This document shows, piece by piece, positions 10,380 to 18,653 of a DNA stretch of 64,000 nt (positions are counted from its first letter, which is position 1; the number at the start of each line of letters is the position of its first letter). The stretch covers positions 1,841,451-1,905,450 of the forward strand of contig NZ_CP100355.1 in assembly GCF_024204665.1 (NCBI RefSeq). The letters are read 5' to 3'. The translations under genes were made by a program, and so were the position numbers. The notes under the pieces are model-generated. The model was given only the letters and a program-made list of their open reading frames with translations. It was not told where the DNA came from and searched no databases. The stretch comes from Natronosalvus rutilus (lineage in GTDB: Archaea; Halobacteriota; Halobacteria; Halobacteriales; Natrialbaceae).

Positions 10380-10856
10380 TCACTCGAGGGGTGTTCCGTC
10401 GACGAACAATCGACAACCCGCGTCCCGTTCACCGGCGTACCCCTCGTAGTACTCCATCAACTGAAAGAGGACGCCCGTAGGATTCGCCGGGGAGACGAAC
10501 GCCTCGCCCCAGGTCTCGAACTCGTTGTGGTCGATGATCGACACCTCCGCCGCCTCGAGCGCTTCGACCGCGGCCTCGAGGTCGGCCACCTCGAGGGTGA
10601 CGTGGTGGAGGCCGGGGCCGTGTTCCTCGAGGTAGGCGGTTAGGAAGGAGTCCGACCCCGGTTGCGGGGCGATGAGTTCGAGTCGGGAGGCGCTGCCGAG
10701 CACGTAGGTCGCCCAGGTGAACGACCCGTACTTGCTCGGCTCCTCGTGAATCTTCTCACAGCCGAGGGCGAACAGGAGCGGTTCGGCCTCCGGAATGGAC
10801 TCGACGGCGATTCCGGTGTGATCGACGCGCATCGGCGGCAGGTCATCCCCGTTCAT
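10380..10856 (-). CDS. VOC-family protein, methylmalonyl-CoA epimerase-like
   Basis: 158 residues from the ATG at 10856 (MNGDDLPPMRVDHTGIAVES); the ATG at MRVDHTG is an alternative. Two beta-alpha-beta-beta-beta modules carry the metal ligands: VDHTGIAV (His), RLELIAP (Glu), GLHHVTLEV (His) and VLFQLMEYYEG (Glu). The GPGLHH signature and length fit methylmalonyl-CoA epimerase, which interconverts the C2 epimers of methylmalonyl-CoA in propionate and odd-chain catabolism. Next to phenylacetate and acyl-CoA genes that role makes sense, but the VOC superfamily is broad, so the substrate is inferred. Confidence 0.72.
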   Translation of the reverse strand: MNGDDLPPMRVDHTGIAVESIPEAEPLLFALGCEKIHEEPSKYGSFTWATYVLGSASRLELIAPQPGSDSFLTAYLEEHGPGLHHVTLEVADLEAAVEALEAAEVSIIDHNEFETWGEAFVSPANPTGVLFQLMEYYEGYAGERDAGCRLFVDGTPLE

Positions 10857-11056
10857 ACGTCGAAACGTCTCTCGAGGAGAATAATCGTTTGGGACGTCGC
10901 CGTCGCGCTCCCTGCGGCGTCGTGTTCGGATTCCAAGCCGGGCCACCGTCTTCCGGGCGGGACTCTCACTCGAGTCGTCTTCACCGCGCTGGGAGCCGTG
11001 CGACGCAACTGAGACTCCCCTCCGAGCACGCCCTGAGGCGTGCCGTTACACCAATC

Positions 11057-11062
11057 TATAAC
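11057..11062 (+). promoter_or_regulatory. TATA box of the aldehyde dehydrogenase gene
   Basis: CTATAAC, about 27-32 nt before ATG 11089, the spacing of an archaeal TATA box feeding a leaderless or nearly leaderless transcript. Confidence 0.5.
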
Positions 11063-11088
11063 ACGCTTCCGTCCGTCGGTTTTCGTGC

Positions 11089-12534
11089 ATGAGCTACACG
11101 GGTCCAACGGACCTCTACATCGACGGCGAATGGGCCGACGGCGAAGACGGCGGGCAGATTGAGACGGTCGACCCCGCGAACGAGACGACCTACGCGACGG
11201 TCGCGGCGGCTGGCGAAGCAGACGTCGACGCCGCCGTGTCGGCGGCCGACGCCGCGCTTGAGCGCGGCAGCGAGTGGGCCTCACTCGACCCCGCCGAGCG
11301 GGCAGCTTACCTGCAGGCATTTGCGGACCTGCTCGAGGACTGGAAGGACGAAATCGCGCTCGTCGAATCACACGACAACGGCAAGACGCAGTTCGAGGCG
11401 ACCCTCGAGGTCGGGATGGTCATCGACACGTTCCGGTACTACGCCGGCTGGGCGGACAAGCTCGCGGGCGATCAGATTCCCGTCCCCGGCGACCGCCTCG
11501 ATTACACCATCCGAGAGCCCGTCGGCGTGACGGGCCACATCGTCCCGTGGAACTACCCGTTCCAGCTGGCGGGACGCAGCCTCGCTCCGGCGCTCGCCTG
11601 TGGCAACACCGCCGTGGTCAAGCCCTCGAGCCAGACGCCCCTCTCCGCGCTGTACTACGCGAAGGCCGCCGAGGAAGTCGGGCTTCCCGACGGCGTGCTC
11701 AACGTCGTCCCCGGCCGCGGGAGCGTCGCCGGAGCGGCGCTGGCCGAACACGAGGGCGTCGACCACGTGGCCTTCACTGGCAGTACGGAAATCGGCAAGC
11801 GCGTAATGGGTCAGGCCGCCGACAGCGTTACCGGCGTCACCCTCGAACTGGGTGGGAAAGGGCCAAACGTCATCTTCCCCGACGCGGACCTCGAGGCCGC
11901 ATCGAAGGGCGTCCACTACGGCATCTTCATGAACGCCGGGCAGATGTGCTGGGCTGGCTCCCGACTGGTCGTCCACGAGGACGTCCACGACGAAGTCGTC
12001 GAGAGTGTCGTCGCCGGCGCAGAGAACACGCCGCTCGGGAACGGCATCGACGACGACGCGCGGATGGGGCCGCTCGTCAGCGAGAGCCATCGAGACGAGG
12101 TCGCCGACTACGTCGACACCGCCCTGGAGGAGGGCGCGACCGTCGCGACCGGCGGCGAGGTCCCCGACCGGGAGGGCTACTTCCTCGAGCCGACCGTGTT
12201 GACCGACGTGACCAACGACATGACCGTCGCTCGCGAGGAGATTTTCGGGCCAGTGCTCTCGGTCATCGAGGTCGAGAGCGAGGAAGAGGCCCTCGACGTG
12301 GCCAACGACTCGCCGTACGGCCTGCTCGCCGGCGTCTGGACGAACGACCTCTCGCGGGCCCACCGCTTCGCCCGCGACCTCGAGTACGGGATGGTGAGCG
12401 TCAACGAGTATCCCGTCACTTTCCCGCAGACGCCGTTCGGCGGCGTCAAGGAGAGCGGCGAGGGCCGCGAGCAGGGCGCCGAAGCCATCGGCGAGTACAC
12501 GCAGGCGAAGAACGTGAACATCAACTTCGAGTAG
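11089..12534 (+). CDS. NAD(P)-dependent aldehyde dehydrogenase
   Basis: 481 residues, normal ALDH length. It oxidises an aldehyde to the acid. Catalytic Cys near residue 287 (NAGQMCWAGSR), general-base Glu near 254 (LELGGKGPN), cofactor loop FTGSTEIGKRV, the PWNYPF segment and the C-terminal EEIFGPVLSV are all present. It resembles betaine- or phenylacetaldehyde-type class 1/2 enzymes more than the ALDH half of PaaZ. Beside paaK and the paa operon the likely substrate is phenylacetaldehyde, giving phenylacetate, but that is inferred from neighbours only. Confidence 0.88.
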   Translation: MSYTGPTDLYIDGEWADGEDGGQIETVDPANETTYATVAAAGEADVDAAVSAADAALERGSEWASLDPAERAAYLQAFADLLEDWKDEIALVESHDNGKTQFEATLEVGMVIDTFRYYAGWADKLAGDQIPVPGDRLDYTIREPVGVTGHIVPWNYPFQLAGRSLAPALACGNTAVVKPSSQTPLSALYYAKAAEEVGLPDGVLNVVPGRGSVAGAALAEHEGVDHVAFTGSTEIGKRVMGQAADSVTGVTLELGGKGPNVIFPDADLEAASKGVHYGIFMNAGQMCWAGSRLVVHEDVHDEVVESVVAGAENTPLGNGIDDDARMGPLVSESHRDEVADYVDTALEEGATVATGGEVPDREGYFLEPTVLTDVTNDMTVAREEIFGPVLSVIEVESEEEALDVANDSPYGLLAGVWTNDLSRAHRFARDLEYGMVSVNEYPVTFPQTPFGGVKESGEGREQGAEAIGEYTQAKNVNINFE

Positions 12535-12588
12535 GTAGCTGACTCTGTACCTCCGATGGTCGCCAAGTCGGGGGGCGGTCACGACGAA

Positions 12589-13872
12589 TCAGCGGTGGTC
12601 GTACACTCGCTTGACCTTCCCCACCTCAGTTCGCTCGATCGAGCCGTACGCCACGAGGTCCAGCGTATCGGGAGTCAACGAGAGCGTGCTCGAGATCGCC
12701 TCGAGCAACCGCTCGCGCAGGTCGTCTTCGTCCCCGTCGAACCCGCGCTCGAGTTCTACCGTCACCTCGAGGCGGTCCAGCGCGTCCTCGCGAGAGAGGT
12801 CGATCCGGTACTGGGGGGCGACGGCGTCGAACTCGAGGATTACGGCCTCGAGCTGGCTGGGGTAGAGGTTGACGCCGCGGACGATCAGCAGGTCGTCGGC
12901 GCGGCCAGTGACGCCGTCCATTCGGATCGTGGTTCGACCGCAGTCACAGGGCTCTTCGATCAGGGTGGTCATGTCGCCGGTCCGGTATCGAATCACGGGC
13001 AGGGCTTCCTTCGTGAGCGAGGTGAGGACGAGTTCGCCCTCCTCGCCTTCCGGCAGGGGCTCGCCGGAGTCGGGATCGATCACCTCGGGGTAGAAGTGGT
13101 CGGTCTGAACGTGAAGCCCGTCCTGGGCGTGGGCGCACTCGACGGCGACGCCGGGTCCGATCAGTTCCGAGAGGCCGTAGTTCTCGATTCCCGTGACCCC
13201 GAGGCGTTCCTCGATGGCCTCCCGCATTGGTTCGGTACAGGGTTCGGCGCCGTAGAGGACGACCGACAGCGGGAGTTCCCGCGGATCGACGCCCATCTGC
13301 TCGGCTCGTTCGGCGAAGTACAGCGCGTAGGAGGGCGTACAGCAGAGCGCGTCGCTCTCGAGGTCCGCGGCGAGTTCGACCTGGCGCTGGGTGTTGCCGC
13401 TGCTCGTCGGGATCACCGTCGCCCCGAGCGACTCCGCCCCGGCGTGGAAACCGAGGCCGCCCGTGAAGAGCCCGTAGCCGTAGGCGTTCTGGACCGTATC
13501 GCCCGCGTCGAGGCCGGCGGCCCGCATCGCTCGCTCCATTACCTCGTTCCAGACCTCAAGGTCGTCCGCGGTGTAGGCGACGATTTTCGGCTTTCCGGTG
13601 GTCCCCGAGGAGGCGTGGATGCGGACGACGTCCTCGTTGTCGACGGCGAACAGGCCGTCGGGATAGGTGTCTCGAAAGTCAGCTTTCTTGGTGAACGGCA
13701 GTTTGGTGACGTCCTCGAGCGTCTCGACGTCGTCCGTGGAAACGCCAGCCGCTGTAAGCCGCTCCTCGTAAAATGGGACGTTCTCGCGAACGCGTTCGAC
13801 AGTCTCACGGAGCCGCTTCGTCTGCAGTTCCCGGCGTTCCTCCCGCGGGAGCCGTTCGTCGGATGCGACCAT
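12589..13872 (-). CDS. paaK: Phenylacetate-CoA ligase
   Basis: 427 residues from ATG 13872. It activates phenylacetate with ATP and CoA to phenylacetyl-CoA, the first pathway step. Motifs of the AMP-forming family: P-loop HASSGTTGKPKI near residue 90, YGAEP, YGLSE near 235, and YRTGD near 302 with the ribose-binding Asp; the C-terminal lobe ends in GKVKRVYDHR. It follows the paa oxygenase genes on the same strand after a 150-bp gap, so it may be the last gene of the operon or have its own promoter (a TATAG-like element lies about 35 nt upstream). A second copy is at 18654. Confidence 0.93.
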   Translation of the reverse strand: MVASDERLPREERRELQTKRLRETVERVRENVPFYEERLTAAGVSTDDVETLEDVTKLPFTKKADFRDTYPDGLFAVDNEDVVRIHASSGTTGKPKIVAYTADDLEVWNEVMERAMRAAGLDAGDTVQNAYGYGLFTGGLGFHAGAESLGATVIPTSSGNTQRQVELAADLESDALCCTPSYALYFAERAEQMGVDPRELPLSVVLYGAEPCTEPMREAIEERLGVTGIENYGLSELIGPGVAVECAHAQDGLHVQTDHFYPEVIDPDSGEPLPEGEEGELVLTSLTKEALPVIRYRTGDMTTLIEEPCDCGRTTIRMDGVTGRADDLLIVRGVNLYPSQLEAVILEFDAVAPQYRIDLSREDALDRLEVTVELERGFDGDEDDLRERLLEAISSTLSLTPDTLDLVAYGSIERTEVGKVKRVYDHR

Positions 13873-14022
13873 GCTGTCTCGAGGGGACGAAGGGGAGGCC
13901 TATAGTTCTTGGCGCCCCGCGGGTCGCCGCTCGCGGGTGGTTTGTGCGTCGGCGAGCGTTACGAATCTCGCGCGGCCCGCTACTCTGGCCCCGAGTCCTC
14001 GTCGCTCACCCGAGTCCTCGCC

Positions 14023-14190
14023 TCACTCGAACTTCTCGAACGGCTGCTGGCACTCGTTGCAGTAGTGCATCGAGCGACACAGCGACGGTCCCTTCGGATG
14101 CTCGCGAACGGTGTCCGTCGACTCGCAGTAGGGACACTCCGCCCCCGACGCCTCGCCGCTCGTCATCACGGATGGATCTGTCTCGCGCAT
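14023..14190 (-). CDS. Detached zinc-ribbon domain of PaaD
   Basis: 55 residues from ATG 14190 (an ATG at 14166 would give 47). The protein is a single zinc ribbon, CPYC then a loop, then CNEC, ending QQPFEKFE. In bacterial PaaD, a CPxC...CxxC ribbon ending in EPF(D/E)YF lies at the C-terminus of the same chain as the DUF59 domain. Here it is encoded separately, starting one base after the stop of the DUF59 gene. Together they probably rebuild PaaD, which matures the phenylacetyl-CoA epoxidase. The frame is too short for most gene finders and easy to miss. Confidence 0.8.
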   Translation of the reverse strand: MRETDPSVMTSGEASGAECPYCESTDTVREHPKGPSLCRSMHYCNECQQPFEKFE

Positions 14191-14191
14191 A

Positions 14192-14722
14192 TTAGACGCT
14201 CAACCCGAACTCCCGCAGGTCGGATCGGCCCTGTTCGGTCACCATCTCGATGGTCCAGCCGGGACTCCAGACGAGGCGGAGGTCGACCGACTCGACGCCG
14301 TCGACGTCCGCGACGGTCTCTCGAATCTCGTCCTGGAGCATGTCCCGTGCGGGACAGCCCGAGTACGTCAGGGTCATGTCGACGGTCGCGTGGCCGTCCT
14401 CGACTACGAGTCCGTAGATCAGGCCGAGGTCGACGATGCTGACCGGCATCTCGGGATCCTCGACCCCGTAGAGGGCGTCCCAGACGGCGGCCTCGACGCC
14501 CGTCGCGCCCTCGCCGGTCGCCGGGAGGTCCTCGACGGTCTCGCCGGATCGGTAGTCGGTGTACGAACATGGGGTCGCCTCGTTCTCGGCGTCTAGGTCC
14601 GGGTCGTACTGCGCTCCCGCCTCGAAGTCGTCGTCGGTTCCGTCGACTCCTTCGGTCGGTGGGTCGGCCTCGAGCGCGGCATCGGCGTCAACGTCGACAT
14701 CGGATGGTGTGTTACGGTTCAT
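14192..14722 (-). CDS. paaD: Phenylacetyl-CoA epoxidase subunit PaaD (DUF59 part)
   Basis: 176 residues. An acidic N-terminal extension of about 80 residues, low in complexity, precedes a DUF59/MIP18 domain: AVWDALYGVEDPEMPVSIVD, then LGLIYGLVVE, then LTYSGCPARDMLQDEI with the conserved Cys. PaaD belongs to the SUF-related assembly family and is needed to mature the diiron oxygenase. Unlike bacterial PaaD it stops after the DUF59 domain (LREFGLSV); the missing zinc ribbon is encoded by the next gene. Transcribed with paaABC. Confidence 0.9.
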   Translation of the reverse strand: MNRNTPSDVDVDADAALEADPPTEGVDGTDDDFEAGAQYDPDLDAENEATPCSYTDYRSGETVEDLPATGEGATGVEAAVWDALYGVEDPEMPVSIVDLGLIYGLVVEDGHATVDMTLTYSGCPARDMLQDEIRETVADVDGVESVDLRLVWSPGWTIEMVTEQGRSDLREFGLSV

Positions 14723-14766
14723 TGTGGTTGGTAGCAGTGGGTACGGGGTACGGGTGCCTGGAGGCG

Positions 14767-15621
14767 TTACTCCGGTTTCTCCATGATCTTGGTCGCCCCC
14801 GAGCGACCCAGTTCGCGGTAGGTGCTGGTGAACTCCTCGCGGAGGTCCGCCCAGGCGTCGGTGTGGTCGCCGTCGCGCCCGCGCGGAACGTCCGGATCGA
14901 GGTCGAGGACGTCGTCCTCGCCGATCGGCACGTCGAGTCCCAGTCCCTCGAGGAACGGTACGACCTCGCTCGCCCAGTCGGTGGCCAACTCCTCGAGCGT
15001 GGCGTCGCGGAAGCCGGCTTCCTCGATCGTCGCCTCGGTCTCATCGTCGACGGGGGCGAACAGGGTCAGTGCGTACGGGAAGAGCCGGTCGACGGCCTGC
15101 TGGAGGCGTTCTCGACCGCCGTCGTCTGCGTCGTCGTCAGCCAGCCGTTCCATCCAGTTCTGGGCGTGTTCCAAGTGGTAGCGCTCCTCGGCCTGGATCT
15201 TGCCGACACGGTCGGCGAGTTTCGGGTACGCCGAGTCCTCGAGCGCCTCGAGGCGGCGCTTCTCCGCCACGTCGTAGAGGTAGTGACGGACGATGGCGTC
15301 GGCCCAGTCGCCCCCGGGGAACGGCCGTTCGACGAGGGTGCTGTGGCGCCAGGCGTCGGCCTCGCGCTCGTAGATGAGTTCGTGTTCCTCGTAGCCCAGG
15401 TCCTCGAGCACGTCGTACCAGAGGCGGGCGTGACCGAGTTCGTCCTGGGCGTTGTTCGACAGCGCGAGGTCGGACTCGAGGGTGGGCGAGCGGACCTGCC
15501 ACTCGGTGTAGCGCTCGGCGAGGACGAACTCGTCGTCCGCCAGCCGGAGCAACAGCGCCTCGAGCGCGTCTCGTTCGTCGGCCGAGAGGTCGTCGGCCGT
15601 CACGGATTCGGCACTCGCCAT
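14767..15621 (-). CDS. paaC: Phenylacetyl-CoA epoxidase subunit PaaC
   Basis: 284 residues from ATG 15621, whose first base is the last base of the paaB stop (TGATG). It is the structural ferritin-like partner of PaaA in the 1,2-phenylacetyl-CoA epoxidase. Helices carry QDELGHARLWYDVLED near residue 60 and EERYHLEHAQNWMERL near 145, the two E..H helix pairs typical of PaaA/PaaC. In the known enzyme PaaC has degenerate iron ligands and stabilises PaaA. Length is normal (about 250) with a short C-terminal extension. Confidence 0.92.
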   Translation of the reverse strand: MASAESVTADDLSADERDALEALLLRLADDEFVLAERYTEWQVRSPTLESDLALSNNAQDELGHARLWYDVLEDLGYEEHELIYEREADAWRHSTLVERPFPGGDWADAIVRHYLYDVAEKRRLEALEDSAYPKLADRVGKIQAEERYHLEHAQNWMERLADDDADDGGRERLQQAVDRLFPYALTLFAPVDDETEATIEEAGFRDATLEELATDWASEVVPFLEGLGLDVPIGEDDVLDLDPDVPRGRDGDHTDAWADLREEFTSTYRELGRSGATKIMEKPE

Positions 15622-15950
15622 CAGTCGTCACCCTGCGCTTTCGAGCGCTGTCGTTCGGCGGCTTCCTGTTCCTTGTCCGATTCGATGACCTCGGCGGCGT
15701 GATCGACGTCGGACTTGTAGGTCGGCCCCCAGCGGTAGCTCTTGTCGGTCGTGCCGCCGAAGGAAGTCTCGTCGGCGTCGATCTCCGCGACCTCTTCCTT
15801 CGGGACGACCCAGAGGCTGTTGGTCGCCTTGCGCCGGCCGTGCTGGATGGCCGCGAACTGCCTGGCCATCTCGCGGTCGGGCGCGTGGACGTTGCCGCAG
15901 TGGGTGTGGTACCCACCTTGCTCTTCCTGTCGGAATACTTCCCAGATCAT
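15621..15950 (-). CDS. paaB: Phenylacetyl-CoA epoxidase subunit PaaB
   Basis: 109 residues. Starts MIWEVFRQEEQGGYHTHCG, the characteristic PaaB opening (in bacteria WEVFVR...H.HVGS), then APDREMARQFAAIQH and SLWVVPKEEV. PaaB bridges the PaaAC heterodimers of the multicomponent epoxidase. The family ends near residue 95; the Lys/Glu tail here is a small extension. It sits two bases after paaA and overlaps paaC by one base. Confidence 0.92.
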   Translation of the reverse strand: MIWEVFRQEEQGGYHTHCGNVHAPDREMARQFAAIQHGRRKATNSLWVVPKEEVAEIDADETSFGGTTDKSYRWGPTYKSDVDHAAEVIESDKEQEAAERQRSKAQGDD

Positions 15951-15952
15951 GG

Positions 15953-16891
15953 TCAGTCAGCCGCCTGTGGTTTCGGGCTGCCCGCCGGTCGGTTCTCCCA
16001 TTCGAGGCTGTCGCGGACCCACTGGACGGCGTCCTGGGCCTGCTTGCGGCCGTCGATCTGGCCGAGACCCGGCTCGTAGTCGTTCTTCGCGATCTGGAAG
16101 AACTCGTCCCAGTCCAGGTCGTCCTCGACGACCTCGTAGCCGCTGTCGGTCTCGCGGATACGTGGCTCGTCGGGGATCTCGAGGCCGTAACGCTCGGCCT
16201 TTGGGATGTACTCCCGGAGGAACATCGAGCGCAGGTCGTCGTTGGACTGCGCTTTGAGCCCCACTGCGGCGGAGAAGTCGTGGTGGGTACTCTTGTCGTT
16301 GGTCGGCCCGAAGAACTGGATGATCCGGGGCCACCAGGTCTCGAAGGCCTCCTGGGTCATCTCCTGTTCCTTCTTCGAGCCGGTCATCAGCTCCGCGAGG
16401 ATGCTCTCGCCGTGTTTGACGTGGAACCCCTCCTCGAAGCACACCTTGTCCATGGCGTGGGCGTAGGGCTCCCAGCTGGTGCGTCGCAGCGTCGCCTGGC
16501 GGCGCATCGCGGCGCCGTCGACGAAGAAGGCGATCATCGGCGTCTCGACCCAGCTGTCCATCGGGTAGTGGAAGCAGTTGAGGAACTTCCCCTTCCCGTT
16601 GGCCAGGTCGTCGAGCATCTCTTCGCGCGTCTTCACGCCCAGCGACTCAGCCGCGCGGTAGAGCAACTGCCCGTGGCCGATCTCGTCCTGTACCTTCGCC
16701 GAGAAGGCCAGTTTGCGGTCGATACTCGGTGCCTGTCGAATGAACGGCCGCTCGAGGTACGCCCCCATGATCTCGCTGTTGGCGTGGAACTCGATCATCC
16801 GGGTGGCGGCCTCCCGGTACTCGAGGGGCATGTCGTCCGCGGGGCTGAACTCCCGCGGCCCGGCCCGTTCTTTGACGGTGTCGATGTCCAT
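15953..16891 (-). CDS. paaA: Phenylacetyl-CoA epoxidase catalytic subunit PaaA
   Basis: 312 residues from ATG 16891; usual length. It is the diiron oxygenase that forms ring-1,2-epoxyphenylacetyl-CoA. Iron-binding helices are recognisable: a Glu in NSEIMGAYLERPFIRQ near residue 38, QDEIGHGQLLYRAAE near 70 with E-x2-H, and CFEEGFHVKHGESI near 150 with a second E-x2-H. First gene of the paaABCD-zinc ribbon operon; a bat-type regulator is transcribed away from it 87 bp upstream. Confidence 0.94.
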   Translation of the reverse strand: MDIDTVKERAGPREFSPADDMPLEYREAATRMIEFHANSEIMGAYLERPFIRQAPSIDRKLAFSAKVQDEIGHGQLLYRAAESLGVKTREEMLDDLANGKGKFLNCFHYPMDSWVETPMIAFFVDGAAMRRQATLRRTSWEPYAHAMDKVCFEEGFHVKHGESILAELMTGSKKEQEMTQEAFETWWPRIIQFFGPTNDKSTHHDFSAAVGLKAQSNDDLRSMFLREYIPKAERYGLEIPDEPRIRETDSGYEVVEDDLDWDEFFQIAKNDYEPGLGQIDGRKQAQDAVQWVRDSLEWENRPAGSPKPQAAD

Positions 16892-16948
16892 CGTTCATTA
16901 TACTACACGTCGTTTCGACCCTTAGCAGTTGACCGCCACATGACGGGG

Positions 16949-16957
16949 TTTTAAATA
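16949..16957 (+). promoter_or_regulatory. TATA box of the divergent regulator gene
   Basis: TTTTAAATA ends 21 nt before ATG 16979, which fits a leaderless transcript. The paaA promoter must lie on the other strand within the same 87-bp gap, so one bound regulator could affect both. Confidence 0.55.
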
Positions 16958-16978
16958 CTCTCGCGCGTACTTTTTCAC

Positions 16979-17617
16979 ATGATCGAGGAGTGTCTCGCCG
17001 TCGAATTCCGGGTGCAGCACGACGATTGCCCGCTCGCCGAGGCGACGAAGTCGGTCGACCTCGAAGTCCACGCCCAGGCGCCACAGCTGCGGGCCGACGG
17101 CTACGATCTGCTGCAGTTTAGCTCGCCGCGAAACGAGCACTTCGTCGAGACGCTCGACGCCGACGACCGCATCCGCTACCTCCACGTCACCGAGGTCGAC
17201 GGGCGGTACCGATTCCGGTGTCTCTCGAAGCAGCCCTGCGTGGTCCACGACCTGATCAACGGCGGCCTGATCGTCGAGACGCTCCGGTACCGCAACGGCG
17301 CGGCGACGGTCTTCGGGGCCGTCGTCGGTCGGGACGTGCTCAAGAACGTGATGGAGACCGCGGGCGACACCGTCGGCGTGCGCCTCGAGCGCGTCTACCC
17401 CATGGAATCGGAGGCCCAGGAGGCGCCAAGCCAGCAGTGGGACCTGACGCCCGCCCAGGAGGAGTGTCTCCGGGTCGCCATGGATCAGGGGTACTTCGAG
17501 ATCCCGCGGGGGACGAGCTCGGAGGCAGTGGCGACGGAACTGGGCATCAGCAAGTCGGCGTTCCTCGAGCGGCTTCGGCGGGCGGAAGAGGCGCTGTTTC
17601 GACAGATTTTCGCGTGA
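16979..17617 (+). CDS. Bat-type HTH-10 transcriptional regulator, probable paa regulator
   Basis: 212 residues. The C-terminus (about 152-210) is the HTH-10 domain of the bacterio-opsin-activator family: LTPAQEECLRVAMDQGYFEI, PRGTSSEAVATELGIS, KSAFLERLRRAEEALF. The N-terminal 150 residues form the alpha-beta sensing domain common to these regulators, without PAS or GAF motifs. No signal or membrane segment. Divergent from paaA with 87 bp between starts, so it most likely controls the phenylacetate operon; ligand unknown, possibly phenylacetyl-CoA by analogy with PaaX, to which it is unrelated. Confidence 0.82.
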   Translation: MIEECLAVEFRVQHDDCPLAEATKSVDLEVHAQAPQLRADGYDLLQFSSPRNEHFVETLDADDRIRYLHVTEVDGRYRFRCLSKQPCVVHDLINGGLIVETLRYRNGAATVFGAVVGRDVLKNVMETAGDTVGVRLERVYPMESEAQEAPSQQWDLTPAQEECLRVAMDQGYFEIPRGTSSEAVATELGISKSAFLERLRRAEEALFRQIFA

Positions 17618-17725
17618 GGTGGTTCGTCGTCAGAGTCGTGCTCGTCGTCGGAGCCGTGTTCGGCATCTCGAGACCTGCCTCGAGTCACGCTTCGACGAGG
17701 ACCGGTTTTAGATCGACTCGATCGA

Positions 17726-18121
17726 TTACCCGAGAATGTATACGCGACCGCGGAACGTCGCAATCCGATCGTCGGCCTCGTCGGTGACGACGACCTCGTA
17801 CTCTGCGGTGCGACCGGCGACGTGGGTCTCCTCCGCGGTCGCCGACAGGACGTCGCCTACGTCCACCGCCTCGAGGTAGGAGATGTTCGTCTCGAGGGCC
17901 ACCGCCGTCTCACCGTGGGAGTTCGACGCCGCCGCGAACGCTGCGTCCGCGAGCGAGTAGACCGCCCCGCCGTGGGGCGTTCCGTGGAAGTTCGTCAAGT
18001 CCTCGGTGACCTCGAGTTCGGTCCGGGCGTGGCCGGGTTCGAAGTCGACGAGGTCGATGCCGAGAGTCGCACAGTAGGGATCGCTCTCGATGTGCTCGCG
18101 CAGCGCGTCGATGTCTGCCAT
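17726..18121 (-). CDS. paaI: PaaI-type acyl-CoA thioesterase (hotdog fold)
   Basis: 131 residues from ATG 18121 (MADIDALREHIES). Hotdog-fold thioesterase with the PaaI signature NFHGTPHGGAVYSLADAAFA near residues 45-64, where HGG and the Asp are catalytic, and a last strand TFRGRVYILG. PaaI hydrolyses ring-hydroxylated phenylacetyl-CoAs, rescuing CoA when the pathway stalls. Its place between the regulator and the second paaK supports this role. The frame is open far upstream but that part is Arg-rich and unlike the family. Confidence 0.88.
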   Translation of the reverse strand: MADIDALREHIESDPYCATLGIDLVDFEPGHARTELEVTEDLTNFHGTPHGGAVYSLADAAFAAASNSHGETAVALETNISYLEAVDVGDVLSATAEETHVAGRTAEYEVVVTDEADDRIATFRGRVYILG

Positions 18122-18653
18122 ACCCACAGCCAGTGTGGTCGGGTGGCAAGAAACTACTGGTGGGGGCAACCGGTCGTCGAGCGCGACGTCGGCTCGAGTG
18201 ACGCGGGAGACGAGGCGTGAACCGACCGGTGATCGATCACGAGAACCACAGATACGACGAAGATCGGCCACGAACACGGCGACGAGAACATAGGATCGGT
18301 TACGAACACGACGACAAATACGACGAAAGCTCTCTCGGCGCGAGCGCCGTTCGCCCTTTCTGTCCGCCAGGACGGACGCCAGCCTTCCCCCGGGTCGCAC
18401 GGCCCGCTATCGCGGGCACGTGCTCCCGGCCACCGTACCTTCCGGTCCATGACGGCGTGTTAATCTGTCGCGATTCCCCCTCGGCTGGCTTCCCGGCTCG
18501 GGCTGGTCGCTCGAGTCCTCAGTCACTCTCTGATTGAAACTATAACTTCTATATTGAATACTATAGATTCTATACCAATTCTTGTGAATCGACGCTCGAG
18601 AACACGTCGAGAACCGACCTCCGAAATCGCGATCCGTTCACCGAGAACTGTCT
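18122..18653. other. Intergenic region with short degenerate repeats
   Basis: 530 bases. At 18236-18335 runs of CGAACACGACGAC / ATACGACGAA recur imperfectly three times. At 18538-18580 the sequence turns AT-rich. A frame at 18217-18537 crosses the repeats but loses haloarchaeal composition downstream, so I do not call it. No RNA gene seen. Confidence 0.4.

Noticed and set aside
18217-18537. 106-codon frame with an acidic start
   Set aside because: The first half is produced by short DNA repeats and the second half is Pro/Arg/Ser-rich, unlike real haloarchaeal proteins.
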